From positions 124,001-188,000 of the forward strand of contig NZ_VKCZ01000004.1 of assembly GCF_009299835.1 (NCBI RefSeq): DNA of 64,000 nt, written 5' to 3'. The notes under the pieces are model-generated. The model ran no database searches. It was given only the letters and a program-made list of their open reading frames with translations, and was not told the DNA's origin. The stretch comes from Microlunatus speluncae. GTDB taxonomy: Bacteria; Actinomycetota; Actinomycetes; Propionibacteriales; Propionibacteriaceae. Within the stretch, counting starts at the first letter, position 1. Every line of letters starts with the position of its first letter. Below, piece by piece: positions 35,323 through 43,125 of this stretch. The position numbers were made by a program, and so were the translations under genes.

Positions 35323-35705
35323 CACGCGGCCTGACCCTGAGGCTTGGCAGCGGGAGCCGCCTTGCCGTCCGCCAGCCGCTCAGCCCGCCACGACTCCCGC
35401 ATCGAGCCCTGAGTCATGAACACCGAGCACACAAGATCAACGAACTCCACACGGGAGAACGGCTCCGGCTTCGGTGCTTCCGTTGCGCCGATCTGAACCG
35501 CAGCGGTCACGGTCACCGGCTTCCCGAACGCCGAGGACTGATACAGCACCTCAACGGTGAACTGCTTCATCCCGGTGTTGGCGTCGATCATCTGCTCATC
35601 GGACTGCTTCCGCTTGCCGCCAACCTCCACCCACTCCATCACCGGCGACACGTTCCCCGTCGCCCGCATCTCCTGCCGCTTGCTGTCGATCGCCAGCTCG
35701 GTCAT
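35322..35705 (-). CDS. Conserved-type element protein of unknown function
   Basis: 127 residues, first gene of the minus-strand operon. Motifs: VMEWVEVGGKRKQSDEQ and QFTVEVLYQSS, then a segment FVDLVCSVFMTQGSMRESWRAERL. Proteins of this shape occur at this position in actinobacterial plasmids and AICEs; I cannot assign a role, and a DNA-binding or replication-accessory function is only a guess from position. ATG 8 nt behind AAAGGA. Confidence 0.65.
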   Translation of the reverse strand: MTELAIDSKRQEMRATGNVSPVMEWVEVGGKRKQSDEQMIDANTGMKQFTVEVLYQSSAFGKPVTVTAAVQIGATEAPKPEPFSRVEFVDLVCSVFMTQGSMRESWRAERLADGKAAPAAKPQGQAA

Positions 35706-35750
35706 TTTGAGTCCTTTCGAGAAGCTCTACGAGTACTTGAGTACTCATCA

Positions 35751-35774
35751 TGACATGTTGACGAGCACATGTCA
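35751..35774. promoter_or_regulatory. Candidate operator TGACATGT-N8-ACATGTCA
   Basis: Perfect 8-bp inverted repeat in the gap between the minus operon and the divergent gntR gene. A second dyad, GAGTACTTGAGTACTC, lies at 35731-35746. Position and symmetry fit a site where the GntR protein controls both promoters. Confidence 0.6.
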
Positions 35775-35816
35775 ATAGGTCGGGACGTTCGATTGACGAC
35801 CCGATATGCTGGGTGT

Positions 35817-36626
35817 ATGAGCTTCCGACTTGTATCCCGCGACATCGACCGCGTTGGGTCAGTGCCCCTCTACCGTCAGATCGCTGACCGACTTCAGCAC
35901 GCCATCGAGACAGGCGAGCTGAAGCCCGGCGATGCGTTGCCATCCGAGGCAGAGATGGAGCGCAGTCTCGGCATCAGCCGCACCGTAATCAGAGACGGCA
36001 TGGCCGAACTCGTTCGAGACGGCTTGGTCGTCAAGCGGCACGGAGCTGCCACGCGTGTAGCCGATAAGCCGCGCCAGCGACGGATGGACACCAGCCGCTA
36101 CCAGGAAGCCCTTGATGTCCTGGACAAGGGCGGCGAGCGGCCCCAGACCTCAGCGTTCGTTGACGAGCACGACACCACTTGGGACAAGTACGAGATCGAT
36201 GCCGACTACCGGCGCGACAAGGCGAACCCGCGCGATGCTGACTACCTCAAGATCAAGATCGGCTCGCCGGTCGTTCGCCGCCTGCTGCTGAAGATCGTGG
36301 ACGGCAAGCCGGAGCAGATCCAGCGGTCAACGATCCCGCTGCCGATCGCCAAGGGCACGCACTTGGAGAAGCCCGAGGTTCAGCCGTACCCAGGAGGTAC
36401 GATCGCGGAACTCTATGACGCCGGGCACAGGGTTACACAGGTGATCGAGGATGCTTGGGCGCGGATGCCGACCGGCGATGAACGCCGGATGTTGCAGCAG
36501 GTCCAGCCCGGCCCGGTATGGGACATCGTTCGAGTGTTCTGCACCAAGGACGGGCCGGTCGAGGCGTCGCGAGTGATCACGCCAGCCGCCGACAACCTGT
36601 TGAGGTTCGTTACCGATCTTCACTGA
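35817..36626 (+). CDS. GntR-family regulator (KorSA-like)
   Basis: 269 residues. N-terminal GntR winged helix (VPLYRQIADRLQHAIETGELKPGDALPSE, LGISRTVIRDGMAELVRDGLV) and a C-terminal UTRA-like effector domain (QVIEDAWARMPTGDERRML). In pSAM2 the equivalent KorSA represses replication/transfer genes, and the divergent placement here suggests the same. Its 3' end overlaps the convergent small gene by 17 bp. Confidence 0.83.
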   Translation: MSFRLVSRDIDRVGSVPLYRQIADRLQHAIETGELKPGDALPSEAEMERSLGISRTVIRDGMAELVRDGLVVKRHGAATRVADKPRQRRMDTSRYQEALDVLDKGGERPQTSAFVDEHDTTWDKYEIDADYRRDKANPRDADYLKIKIGSPVVRRLLLKIVDGKPEQIQRSTIPLPIAKGTHLEKPEVQPYPGGTIAELYDAGHRVTQVIEDAWARMPTGDERRMLQQVQPGPVWDIVRVFCTKDGPVEASRVITPAADNLLRFVTDLH

Positions 36627-36870
36627 TCAGCGCGGGGCCGTCGTCGTACATGCGCGCCGCGATGGTGTGCACGTGGGCTTCGTCGAGGTGTGCCTCAACG
36701 ATCCGTGCCGACCGTCGCGCCTGCATCGCGATCGCCGGTGCCTCATCGGGGTTGGCCAGCATTGCGGCGCAGTGAGCCGACCAGTTGTGCAGCTCCTTGC
36801 GAGCTGCACGGATCGCGCGCTCAGCATCGGCCAGGTCGTCGGCCTGCGTGCGGTTCACTGTGATCGCCAT
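36610..36870 (-). CDS. Small helical element protein of unknown function
   Basis: 86 residues, mostly helical and charged: ADDLADAERAIRAARKELHNWSAHCAAML, then ARRSARIVEAHLDEAHVHTIAARMYDDG. No family recognised. The ribosome-binding site is weak and the start (ATG 36870 or GTG 36876) is uncertain. It converges on gntR. Confidence 0.5.
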   Translation of the reverse strand: MAITVNRTQADDLADAERAIRAARKELHNWSAHCAAMLANPDEAPAIAMQARRSARIVEAHLDEAHVHTIAARMYDDGPALISEDR

Positions 36871-36986
36871 GGACACTACGATATCAGCACATCATGACAA
36901 GTCAAGGTGTGCACGACCGGTCATATGGTCTTACCGCCTGGTCGAAGCTTCCCCCTGGCTGTCGAATTGACCTCTCTTAGATCAAG

Positions 36987-37007
36987 GCCCGGCCCTGCGG
37001 GCCGGGC
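36987..37007. terminator. GC-rich hairpin
   Basis: GCCCGGCCC-TGC-GGGCCGGGC, 9 perfect pairs with a 3-nt loop, at the left of the element's 578-bp non-coding end. It could be a terminator or part of an origin. Confidence 0.5.
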
Positions 37008-37101
37008 GGCGGGGCGCTCCCGCTCCCGCTTCGCTCCCGCGTCCGCGCCTCCCGCCGATGAAGGGTCCAAGCCGTGTTGCGATCGGTCTTTACGTCGCGG
37101 T

Positions 37102-37296
37102 GCCCCGTCCCCTCGTAGGACCAGTGTTTGGCCTCCACTCCACGTGTCAAGGGCCGCAGACGCGTTCTGCCCCGGCTCGCCGTGTTCCGTGAAGGCTGGA
37201 CGATCGTGCCCTGATGAGCCGGGGCAGAACGCGTCTGCTCTTACCCTTGACACGCTCCGTTCCAGCCAAAAACGGGCGCCTACGAGGGGACGGGGC
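37102..37296. repeat. 195-bp nested inverted repeat in the non-coding end of the element
   Basis: Three perfect paired blocks: outer 18 bp (37102-37119 with 37279-37296), middle 11 bp CGTGTCAAGGG (37143-37153 with 37244-37254) and inner 21 bp (37158-37178 with 37216-37236) around a 37-nt loop. The rest of 36871-37454 shows no credible gene. In a rolling-circle element such a large foldback is a candidate single-strand origin or a transfer locus (clt). Confidence 0.85.
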
Positions 37297-37330
37297 AGGT
37301 GTGGCGATAGCTTGATCAACTTCGGCTCCG

Positions 37331-37358
37331 TTTTACACATCCTGTACACACGAGCACG
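37331..37358. repeat. Possible integrase arm site, right
   Basis: TACACATCCTGTACACACGA matches the left copy at 29813-29840 in direct orientation with small gaps. Confidence 0.35.
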
Positions 37359-37466
37359 CAAAACGGCGGCAAACCATGAGAGACACCGCGAAGGCGTATT
37401 CCCTGGTCAGCCGCCGTTTCGACTGATCTTCAGCGGTACGGGACCGCCTGTGTCTTAAACGTCGTA
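37351..37466. repeat. Right attachment site (attR) with element-borne glnA 3' end
   Basis: Direct repeat of 29651-29760: GAGCACGC, hairpin, CTGATCTT, then the core ACGTCGTA at 37459-37466. Here the core is followed by the rest of glnA1, and the element side supplies the final Val codon GTT and stop TAA in place of GTC-TGA. Confidence 0.75.
37361..37419 (-). terminator. Element-borne terminator behind glnA1
   Basis: AAACGGCGGC pairs with GCCGCCGTTT around a weaker inner stem; 35 bp behind the glnA1 stop. It is a diverged copy of the hairpin at 29656-29715. Confidence 0.55.
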
Positions 37467-38876
37467 ATACAGCTCGAACTCGTGCGGGTGCGGACGGAGC
37501 CGGAGGGCGTCGATCTCGGCGCGCTTCAGCTCGATCCAGGTCTCGATCAGGTCGGGGGTGAAGACGTCCCCGGCCAGCAGGAACTCGTTGTCGGCCTCGA
37601 GGGCGTCGAGGACGGCGGCCAGATCGGTCGGCACCGTCGGGACGGAGGCGTGCTCCTCCGGCGGCAGCTCGTACAGGTCCTTGTCGATCGGCGCCGGCGG
37701 CTCGGTCTTGTTCTGGATGCCGTCGATGCCGGCCAGCAGTAGGGCCGAGAAGGCCAGGTACGGGTTGGCCGACGGGTCCGGGCAACGGAACTCGACGCGC
37801 TTCGCCTTCGGGTTGGAGCCGGTGATCGGGATCCGCATCGCGGCGGACCGGTTGCGCTGGCTGTAGACCAGGTTGACCGGAGCCTCGAAGCCCGGCACCA
37901 GCCGGTGGTACGAGTTCGCGCTCGGGTTGGTGAAGGCGAGCAGCGCGGGGGCGTGGGCCAGGATGCCGCCGATGTACCAGCGGGCGATGTCGGACAGGCC
38001 GCCGTAGCCGGTCTCGTCGTAGAACAGCGGCTCGCCCTTGTCCCACAGGGAAGAGTGCACGTGCATGCCGGAGCCGTTGTCGCCGAAGATCGGCTTCGGC
38101 ATGAAGGTCGCGGTCTTGCCGGCGGCCCAGGCGGTGTTCTTGACGATGTACTTGAACTTCAGCACGTCGTCGGCCGAGGTGAGCAGCTTGTCGAAGCGGA
38201 AGTTGATCTCCGCCTGACCGGCGGTGCCGACCTCGTGGTGCGCCCGCTCGACGATCAGTCCGGACGCCTCGAGATGCTTGGTGATCACGTCGCGCAGGTC
38301 GGAGAAATGATCAACCGGCGCCACCGGGAAGTAGCCGCCCTTGTAGCGGACCTTGTAGCCGCGGTTGCCGCCGTCCTCGACCCGGCCGGTGTTCCAGGCG
38401 CCGGCCTCGGAGTCGATCGAGTAGTAGCCGGAGTTCTGCTTCGTCTCGAACCGGACGTCGTCGAAGATGTAGAACTCGGCCTCGGGCGCGAAGAACGCGG
38501 TGTCGCCGATCCCGGTCGAGGCCAGGTAGGCCTCGGCCTTGCGGGCGATGTTGCGCGGATCCCGGCTGTACGGCTCCTTGGTCAGCGGATCGTGCACGAA
38601 GAAGTTCAGTGCCAGCGTCTTGGCGGCCCGGAACGGATCGACGAACGCGGTGGTCGGATCGGGCATCAGCGACATGTCCGACTCGTGGATCTTCTGGAAG
38701 CCGCGGATCGACGAACCATCGAAGGCCAGGCCCTCGGTGAACACCTCCGGGCCGAAGGATCCGGCCGGCACGGTGAAGTGCTGCTGCATGCCGGGCAGGT
38801 CGGTGAACCGGACATCGATGATCTCGATGCCCTCGCTCTTGACGTAGGCCAACAGATCGTCGGCTCCTTGGAACAT
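37455..38876 (-). CDS. glnA1: Glutamine synthetase GlnA1
   Basis: 473 residues, the main actinobacterial type I-beta glutamine synthetase. Active-site stretches: GFDGSS-type start of the barrel ([10 protein letters not shown]), [18 protein letters not shown] and NRSAAMRIP. The loop DLYELPPEE near residue 401 holds the tyrosine that GlnE adenylylates. ATG start with GGAGG 4 nt upstream. The last codons and stop come from the integrated element. A GlnR box and a TAGCCT -10 lie upstream, giving a leader of about 100 nt. Confidence 0.96.
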   Translation of the reverse strand: MFQGADDLLAYVKSEGIEIIDVRFTDLPGMQQHFTVPAGSFGPEVFTEGLAFDGSSIRGFQKIHESDMSLMPDPTTAFVDPFRAAKTLALNFFVHDPLTKEPYSRDPRNIARKAEAYLASTGIGDTAFFAPEAEFYIFDDVRFETKQNSGYYSIDSEAGAWNTGRVEDGGNRGYKVRYKGGYFPVAPVDHFSDLRDVITKHLEASGLIVERAHHEVGTAGQAEINFRFDKLLTSADDVLKFKYIVKNTAWAAGKTATFMPKPIFGDNGSGMHVHSSLWDKGEPLFYDETGYGGLSDIARWYIGGILAHAPALLAFTNPSANSYHRLVPGFEAPVNLVYSQRNRSAAMRIPITGSNPKAKRVEFRCPDPSANPYLAFSALLLAGIDGIQNKTEPPAPIDKDLYELPPEEHASVPTVPTDLAAVLDALEADNEFLLAGDVFTPDLIETWIELKRAEIDALRLRPHPHEFELYYDV

Positions 38877-38980
38877 CTGTCCTCCGGTGAGTTGTCGGGC
38901 GATGGCCGGGACGCGGCGGCTCCGGCCACCGACCAGGGCTGGACGAGCGGGCCGGTGAGTTCTCGCTCGATGCTTCCCCG

Positions 38981-38986
38981 AGGCTA
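38981..38986 (-). promoter_or_regulatory. Putative -10 TAGCCT of glnA1
   Basis: Minus-strand TAGCCT lies 10 bp downstream of the GlnR box, about 105 nt before the ATG. Confidence 0.45.
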
Positions 38987-38996
38987 GACACCCGGA

Positions 38997-39034
38997 ATTT
39001 CCGTCCAGTTGCGCGATTGTTTCACGGATGTAAC
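38997..39034 (-). promoter_or_regulatory. GlnR box of glnA1
   Basis: On the minus strand: GTTAC-N6-GAAAC-N6-GCAAC-N6-GAAAT, each spacer exactly 6 nt, matching the four-site GlnR consensus (GTNAC-N6-GAAAC twice). GlnR activates glnA1 under nitrogen limitation in actinobacteria. The first site overlaps the 3' end of the SorC-type gene. Confidence 0.8.
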
Positions 39035-40044
39035 AGCGGCTCGCCGTCAATCAGGGCCTGGGCGAGGGCGTCGTCGATGATCAGGGTGCTGACCAGGCCG
39101 GCCCGGACTGCGGCCACGGTCGCGGTCCGGCGCTCGGCACCGCTGGCGCTGGTCAGCCGCAGGTCGGCCGCCTGAAGTTGATCAAGGGTGGCGCCGATCA
39201 CCCGGTCGTCCAGGTCGGTGATCACCGGCCTGCCGTCCGGGCCGAGCAGCCGGCCGCTCACCTCACCGACGGTGCCGGTGGCGGACAGTCGCTCCCGGTC
39301 GCTCGCGCCGAGCAGGTCGTAGACCGCCGACGATCCGGTACGCCAGGCACCGATCGAGAGCACGGCGACGTCGAGGTGATCGGCCCGGGCCAGCGCCGCC
39401 GCGATCTCCGGCTGGCGGCGCAGCCCGTCGGCCGTCTCCGGGTCGGGGACGACCAGCGGCGCATAGAGGATGTGCGCGGTGCCGCCGGCCGACGCGGCGA
39501 CCTCCCGGGTCACCTCGACCGATCCGGGCAGGCCGGCCGGCGGATAGATCGCCCCGGACAGCTGGACCACGGTGCACGGCGGCAGCCGGCGCAGCGACCG
39601 CACCATCGCCGGCGTGGCCCGGCTCCACGCCAGACCCACGCTCGCTCCCTCGGTGACGACCCGCTCCAGCTCCGCCGCCAGCGCGGCACCGACGAAGTCG
39701 AACGTCGACTGCGGCGCGCTCGGGTGGGCCTCGACGACGATCACCCGGGCGAGACCGAGCCGTTCGGCGACCCGTCCGGACAGGTCTTCGTCGACGTGAC
39801 CCGGTGACCCGATCTCGATCCGCACCAGGCCGGTGCGTCGCGCCTCCTGCAGCAGCCGCGCGACCTGGAACCGACTGATCCCGAGGTCCCGGGCGATGTC
39901 GACCTTGGACTGGTCCTCGCGGTAGTAGCGACGGGCGATCGCCAGCATCAGCGCGGTTTCGCCCCCACCGACCGCAGCTACGCCGTCCGCAGTCGCGCCG
40001 CCCGGAGCCGGGTCGCCCGGGCCTGGTCCCTTCGTCGTACCCAC
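39022..40044 (-). CDS. SorC-family sugar-binding transcriptional regulator
   Basis: 340 residues: N-terminal HTH ([30 protein letters not shown]) and a C-terminal phosphosugar-binding domain ([40 protein letters not shown]). It is divergent from the MHS transporter/sulfatase pair, which it probably controls in response to a sugar phosphate. GTG at 40044 was chosen as the first start near the conserved region; the exact start is uncertain because no site fits well. Its stop lies within the glnA1 GlnR box. Confidence 0.83.
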   Translation of the reverse strand: MGTTKGPGPGDPAPGGATADGVAAVGGGETALMLAIARRYYREDQSKVDIARDLGISRFQVARLLQEARRTGLVRIEIGSPGHVDEDLSGRVAERLGLARVIVVEAHPSAPQSTFDFVGAALAAELERVVTEGASVGLAWSRATPAMVRSLRRLPPCTVVQLSGAIYPPAGLPGSVEVTREVAASAGGTAHILYAPLVVPDPETADGLRRQPEIAAALARADHLDVAVLSIGAWRTGSSAVYDLLGASDRERLSATGTVGEVSGRLLGPDGRPVITDLDDRVIGATLDQLQAADLRLTSASGAERRTATVAAVRAGLVSTLIIDDALAQALIDGEPLLHP

Positions 40045-40147
40045 GGGGTCGCCGCACCTCCTTCGTCGAGGGTCACAGTCTGGCGCACCGTCCACCGGCC
40101 GGACGCGAGGTCTTGACGCCTCCAGCCGACCCACCTAGCCTCGTGCA

Positions 40148-40178
40148 CATATGAGAGATAGTAACGCTCATGTGAGAG
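40148..40178. promoter_or_regulatory. Candidate SorC operator
   Basis: Two direct copies CATATGAGAG and CATGTGAGAG start 21 bp apart, and ATGAG-N11-CTCAT forms a dyad within them, directly in front of the MHS transporter gene. Confidence 0.5.
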
Positions 40179-40191
40179 TCCACGGGAGACG

Positions 40192-41529
40192 ATGATGTCC
40201 GGAACCGCCCCGAGCCGCCCGATGTCGCCGGCCACGCGCACCAGGAAGGCGCTCACCGCCGCCGTCTCCGGCTCCTTTCTGGAGTGGTACGACTTCAACC
40301 TGTTCGGGATCGCCGCCGGCCTGATCTTTCCGCGCATCTTCTTCCCCGGTGCGTCGCCGACGGCCGGACTGATCGAATCGTTCGGCGCGTTCGCCGCCGG
40401 GTTCGTGATGCGGCCGGTCGGGGCCGTGTTCTTCGGTCACTTCGGCGATCGGTTGGGCCGCCGCCGGATGCTGCTGGTGACCGTGGCGATCATGGGCGGC
40501 TGCACGTTCCTGATCGGGCTGCTGCCGACCTACGGCGCCATCGGCGTGATGGCGCCGGTGCTGCTGGTGCTGCTCCGGCTGATCCAGGGCTTCGGGATCG
40601 GCGGCGAGTTCGGCGGCGGCGCCCTGGTGGCGTTGGAGAACGCGCCGAGCGGTCGTCGCGGGGTGATGGGTAGTGTGCATCAGCTCGGCACGCCGGCCGG
40701 TCTGCTCGCCGCGACCGGGATCTTCGCGCTGATCCAGTTCCTGCCCGAAGATCAACTGATGAGTTGGGGCTGGCGAGTCCCGTTCCTGCTCAGCGGTCTG
40801 TTCCTGCTGGTCGCGCTGTACATCCGCCGAGCCCTGCCGGAAACCGAGGCGTTCAGCCGGGACTCCCAGCCGGTGCAGCGGATGCCGCTGTTCGCCCTGC
40901 TCCGGCAGCACCCGCGCAACGTGATCTTGTCCGTCGGTGCGCGGCTCGCCGACGCCGTGACCTACAACGTGATCAACGTCTTCGGGATCGCCTTCGCCAC
41001 CAGGCACCTTGGCATGGACAAACAGGTGATGCTGACCGGCTTCGTGATCGCCGCCGCGGTGGAGATCGCGATCATTCCGGTGATCGGCGCCTTGTCGGAC
41101 CGGATCGGCCGAAGACCTGTGTACGCCTTCGGCATCGTCGTCTGTGGCGTGCTCGGCTTCGGCTACTTCCCGGCCCTCGCCTCGGGCAACACCCTGCTCG
41201 CCTGGCTGGCCATCGTGATCATGCTCGCGGTCGGCACCGGCTGCATGTTCGCCATCCAGGGCACCCTGTTCGCGGAGATGTTCAGCACGCACACCCGCTA
41301 CACCGGGATGGGCGTGGCCTATCAGGCCTCGGCGTTGATCGGTGGCGGGCCGACGCCGGCCATCGCCGCCGGGTTGGCCGCCGTGTTCCTGCAGTCGTAC
41401 TGGCCGGTCGCGATTTACCTCGCCGCCGTCTGCGGGATCAGCCTGATCTGCATCCTGCTCGCCCGCGAGACCTATCAGAGTTCGTTGACCGACGAGCACG
41501 GCGCCGTAGCGGAGCCGGGAAGGAAATGA
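40192..41529 (+). CDS. MFS transporter, metabolite:H+ symporter (MHS) type
   Basis: 445 residues, 12 membrane segments. Signatures of the MHS group: SGSFLEWYDFNLFG at the first helix, RPVGAVFFGHFGDRLGRRRMLL in loop 2-3, and GFGIGGEFGGGALVALENAP. Relatives import organic acids, betaines or sugars with protons. ATG at 40192 or 40195; the second has better spacing from GGGAG. The sulfatase gene starts 4 bp downstream, so the pair probably takes up and desulfates one substrate. Confidence 0.85.
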   Translation: MMSGTAPSRPMSPATRTRKALTAAVSGSFLEWYDFNLFGIAAGLIFPRIFFPGASPTAGLIESFGAFAAGFVMRPVGAVFFGHFGDRLGRRRMLLVTVAIMGGCTFLIGLLPTYGAIGVMAPVLLVLLRLIQGFGIGGEFGGGALVALENAPSGRRGVMGSVHQLGTPAGLLAATGIFALIQFLPEDQLMSWGWRVPFLLSGLFLLVALYIRRALPETEAFSRDSQPVQRMPLFALLRQHPRNVILSVGARLADAVTYNVINVFGIAFATRHLGMDKQVMLTGFVIAAAVEIAIIPVIGALSDRIGRRPVYAFGIVVCGVLGFGYFPALASGNTLLAWLAIVIMLAVGTGCMFAIQGTLFAEMFSTHTRYTGMGVAYQASALIGGGPTPAIAAGLAAVFLQSYWPVAIYLAAVCGISLICILLARETYQSSLTDEHGAVAEPGRK

Positions 41530-41533
41530 TCAC

Positions 41534-42988
41534 GTGACGAACGGCCAGAAGGCTGAGCGGCCCAACATCGTCTTCATCATCACTGACCAACAGCGTTTCG
41601 ACACGATCAACGCGCTCGGTCATGATCATGTCGACACCCCCAACCTGGATCGGCTGGTCCGGGAGGGCACGTCCTTCACCCGCACGTATGTCAGCGCGCC
41701 GTCCTGCTCGCCGTCGCGGTCCAGCCTGTTCACCGGCCTTTATCCGCACTCGCTCGGCGTGCTACGCAACGAGGATCTGTGGCAGCACTCGTGGGTCGAG
41801 CGACTCGCCGACAGCGGCTACCGCTGCGTCAACGTCGGCAAGATGCATACCCATCCCTGGGAGACTTCGCTCGGCTTCCATGAGCGGACCGTGGTGGAGA
41901 ACAAGGACCGCTACCACCCGAACGTGCCCTTCTACCATGATCAATGGGACAAGGCGTTGTGGAGCCACGGCCTGACCAAGCCGACCCGGGAGGTGCACCG
42001 GACCAAGCCGGACTATGCCGAGCGGCTCGGCGCGTTCGAGTGGGAACTGCCGGACGACCTGCACTCGGACAATTTCGTCGCCGGCCACGCCCGCTGGTGG
42101 CTGGAGACCTATCCCGGCACCGAACCGTTCTTCCTCCAGGTCGGCTTCCCCGGCCCGCACCCGCCCTACGACCCGGTCGACCGGCATCTCGACGCCTACC
42201 GGGATCGCGACGTCCCGTTGCCGCTCCGTGACGACGAGGACCTGGCCAACCAGCCCGAGGTGCTGCAGGAGCTGCGCCGGCACCACCAGGACAATGATCA
42301 TGATTCCGTGGTGCACCTGGCCGACCCGACCGAGGATCAGTCCCGTCGGCAACGCCGGCACTACCTGGCCAATGTGACCCAGATCGACGAACAGATCGGC
42401 TTCCTGATCGACGCCCTCGAGGCCCGCGGGGTGCTCGACAACACGGTGATCATCTTCACCTCCGACCACGGCGACTGTCTCGGTGATCATGGCCACAGCC
42501 AGAAATGGACCATGTACGACCCGAGCGTGCGGGTGCCGGCGATCGTCTGGGGCCCCGGCCGGGTCCGGGGCGATCAGCAGATCGACGCGCTCACGGCGAT
42601 GATGGACCTTGGCCCGACCGTGCTGGAGCTGGCCGGCCTCGAGGTCCCGCCCTGGATGGAGGCGCAGTCCTTGCTGCCGGCCCTGCGTGGCGAATCGTGG
42701 ACCGGCCGCGAGCACGTCTTCTCCGAACACGCCCGGGACATGATCCTGACCGGGACTGAGCTGATGACCATGGTCCGCGACGACCGCTGGAAGTACGTCG
42801 AGTTCGTCGACTCCGAGCAAGGCCAGCTCTTCGACCTCGACTCCGACCCTGACGAGCTTCGCAGCTTGTGGGGTGCGCCGGCTGATACTGAGCCTGGCCT
42901 GGTCAAGGTTCGATTGGCCGGAGTGATCAATCGGTGGCGGGCCCGGAGCGCCTTGCACACTGCGGATTTCTGGCGTGAGCATCGCTGA
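41534..42988 (+). CDS. Type I sulfatase
   Basis: 484 residues. The N-terminal metal/sulfate site NIVFIITDQQRFDT is followed by Cys58 in CSPSR, the Cys-type motif converted to formylglycine by the formylglycine-generating enzyme; TSDHGDCLGDHG gives the second metal-site segment. No signal peptide, so it acts in the cytoplasm on an imported sulfate ester. Choline-sulfatase-like or aryl/sugar sulfatase are both possible. GTG start, 4 bp after the transporter. Confidence 0.87.
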   Translation: MTNGQKAERPNIVFIITDQQRFDTINALGHDHVDTPNLDRLVREGTSFTRTYVSAPSCSPSRSSLFTGLYPHSLGVLRNEDLWQHSWVERLADSGYRCVNVGKMHTHPWETSLGFHERTVVENKDRYHPNVPFYHDQWDKALWSHGLTKPTREVHRTKPDYAERLGAFEWELPDDLHSDNFVAGHARWWLETYPGTEPFFLQVGFPGPHPPYDPVDRHLDAYRDRDVPLPLRDDEDLANQPEVLQELRRHHQDNDHDSVVHLADPTEDQSRRQRRHYLANVTQIDEQIGFLIDALEARGVLDNTVIIFTSDHGDCLGDHGHSQKWTMYDPSVRVPAIVWGPGRVRGDQQIDALTAMMDLGPTVLELAGLEVPPWMEAQSLLPALRGESWTGREHVFSEHARDMILTGTELMTMVRDDRWKYVEFVDSEQGQLFDLDSDPDELRSLWGAPADTEPGLVKVRLAGVINRWRARSALHTADFWREHR

Positions 42989-42998
42989 TCTGGTTCCG

Positions 42999-43020
42999 TT
43001 CCCTGAGCCTGTCGAAGGGC
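42999..43020. repeat. Short dispersed repeat (CCCTGAGCCTGTCGAAGGG type)
   Basis: The motif CTGAGCCTGTCGAAGGGC recurs inverted at 59667-59684 and in decayed form near 50929 and 59751. It is intergenic here, behind the sulfatase gene. This motif is familiar from many high-GC genomes. Confidence 0.7.
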
Positions 43021-43125
43021 AGGTCGGAGTTGCGCATCGCCGTGACCGGCCTTGACGTGCAGCCGAAAGGTTGCCTATTCTGAAAAGGCAGCCGCACGGC
43101 TGCATGTGACGGGATCGAGGCGGCG

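Larger units (their letters stand above)
29753..37466. mobile_element. Integrated AICE-like element inserted in the 3' end of glnA1
   Basis: 7.7 kb bounded by the core ACGTCGTA. Gene order int-xis-rep-wbl-tra-small ORFs, with gntR on the other strand, matches pSAM2-type actinomycete integrative and conjugative elements: tyrosine recombinase for excision, rolling-circle-type Rep, and a hexameric FtsK-like protein moving double-stranded DNA between hyphae or cells. The backbone genes overlap by 1-4 bp as one operon. The target is protein-coding (glnA1 last codons) rather than the tRNA gene usual for AICEs. All main genes appear intact. Confidence 0.85.

Noticed and set aside
36907..37458. A 183-codon plus-strand frame over the element's non-coding end
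   Set aside because: It runs through the perfect inverted repeat and both hairpins, has low-complexity Arg/Pro/Ser composition and no ribosome-binding site.
29560..37500. A tRNA gene as integration target
   Set aside because: I looked for a tRNA-like cloverleaf at both element ends and found none; the shared sequence is the glnA end and its terminator.
42999..43020. The CTGAGCCTGTCGAAGGGC motif as a new element
   Set aside because: It is a short dispersed repeat familiar from many high-GC bacteria, so I list it only as a repeat.
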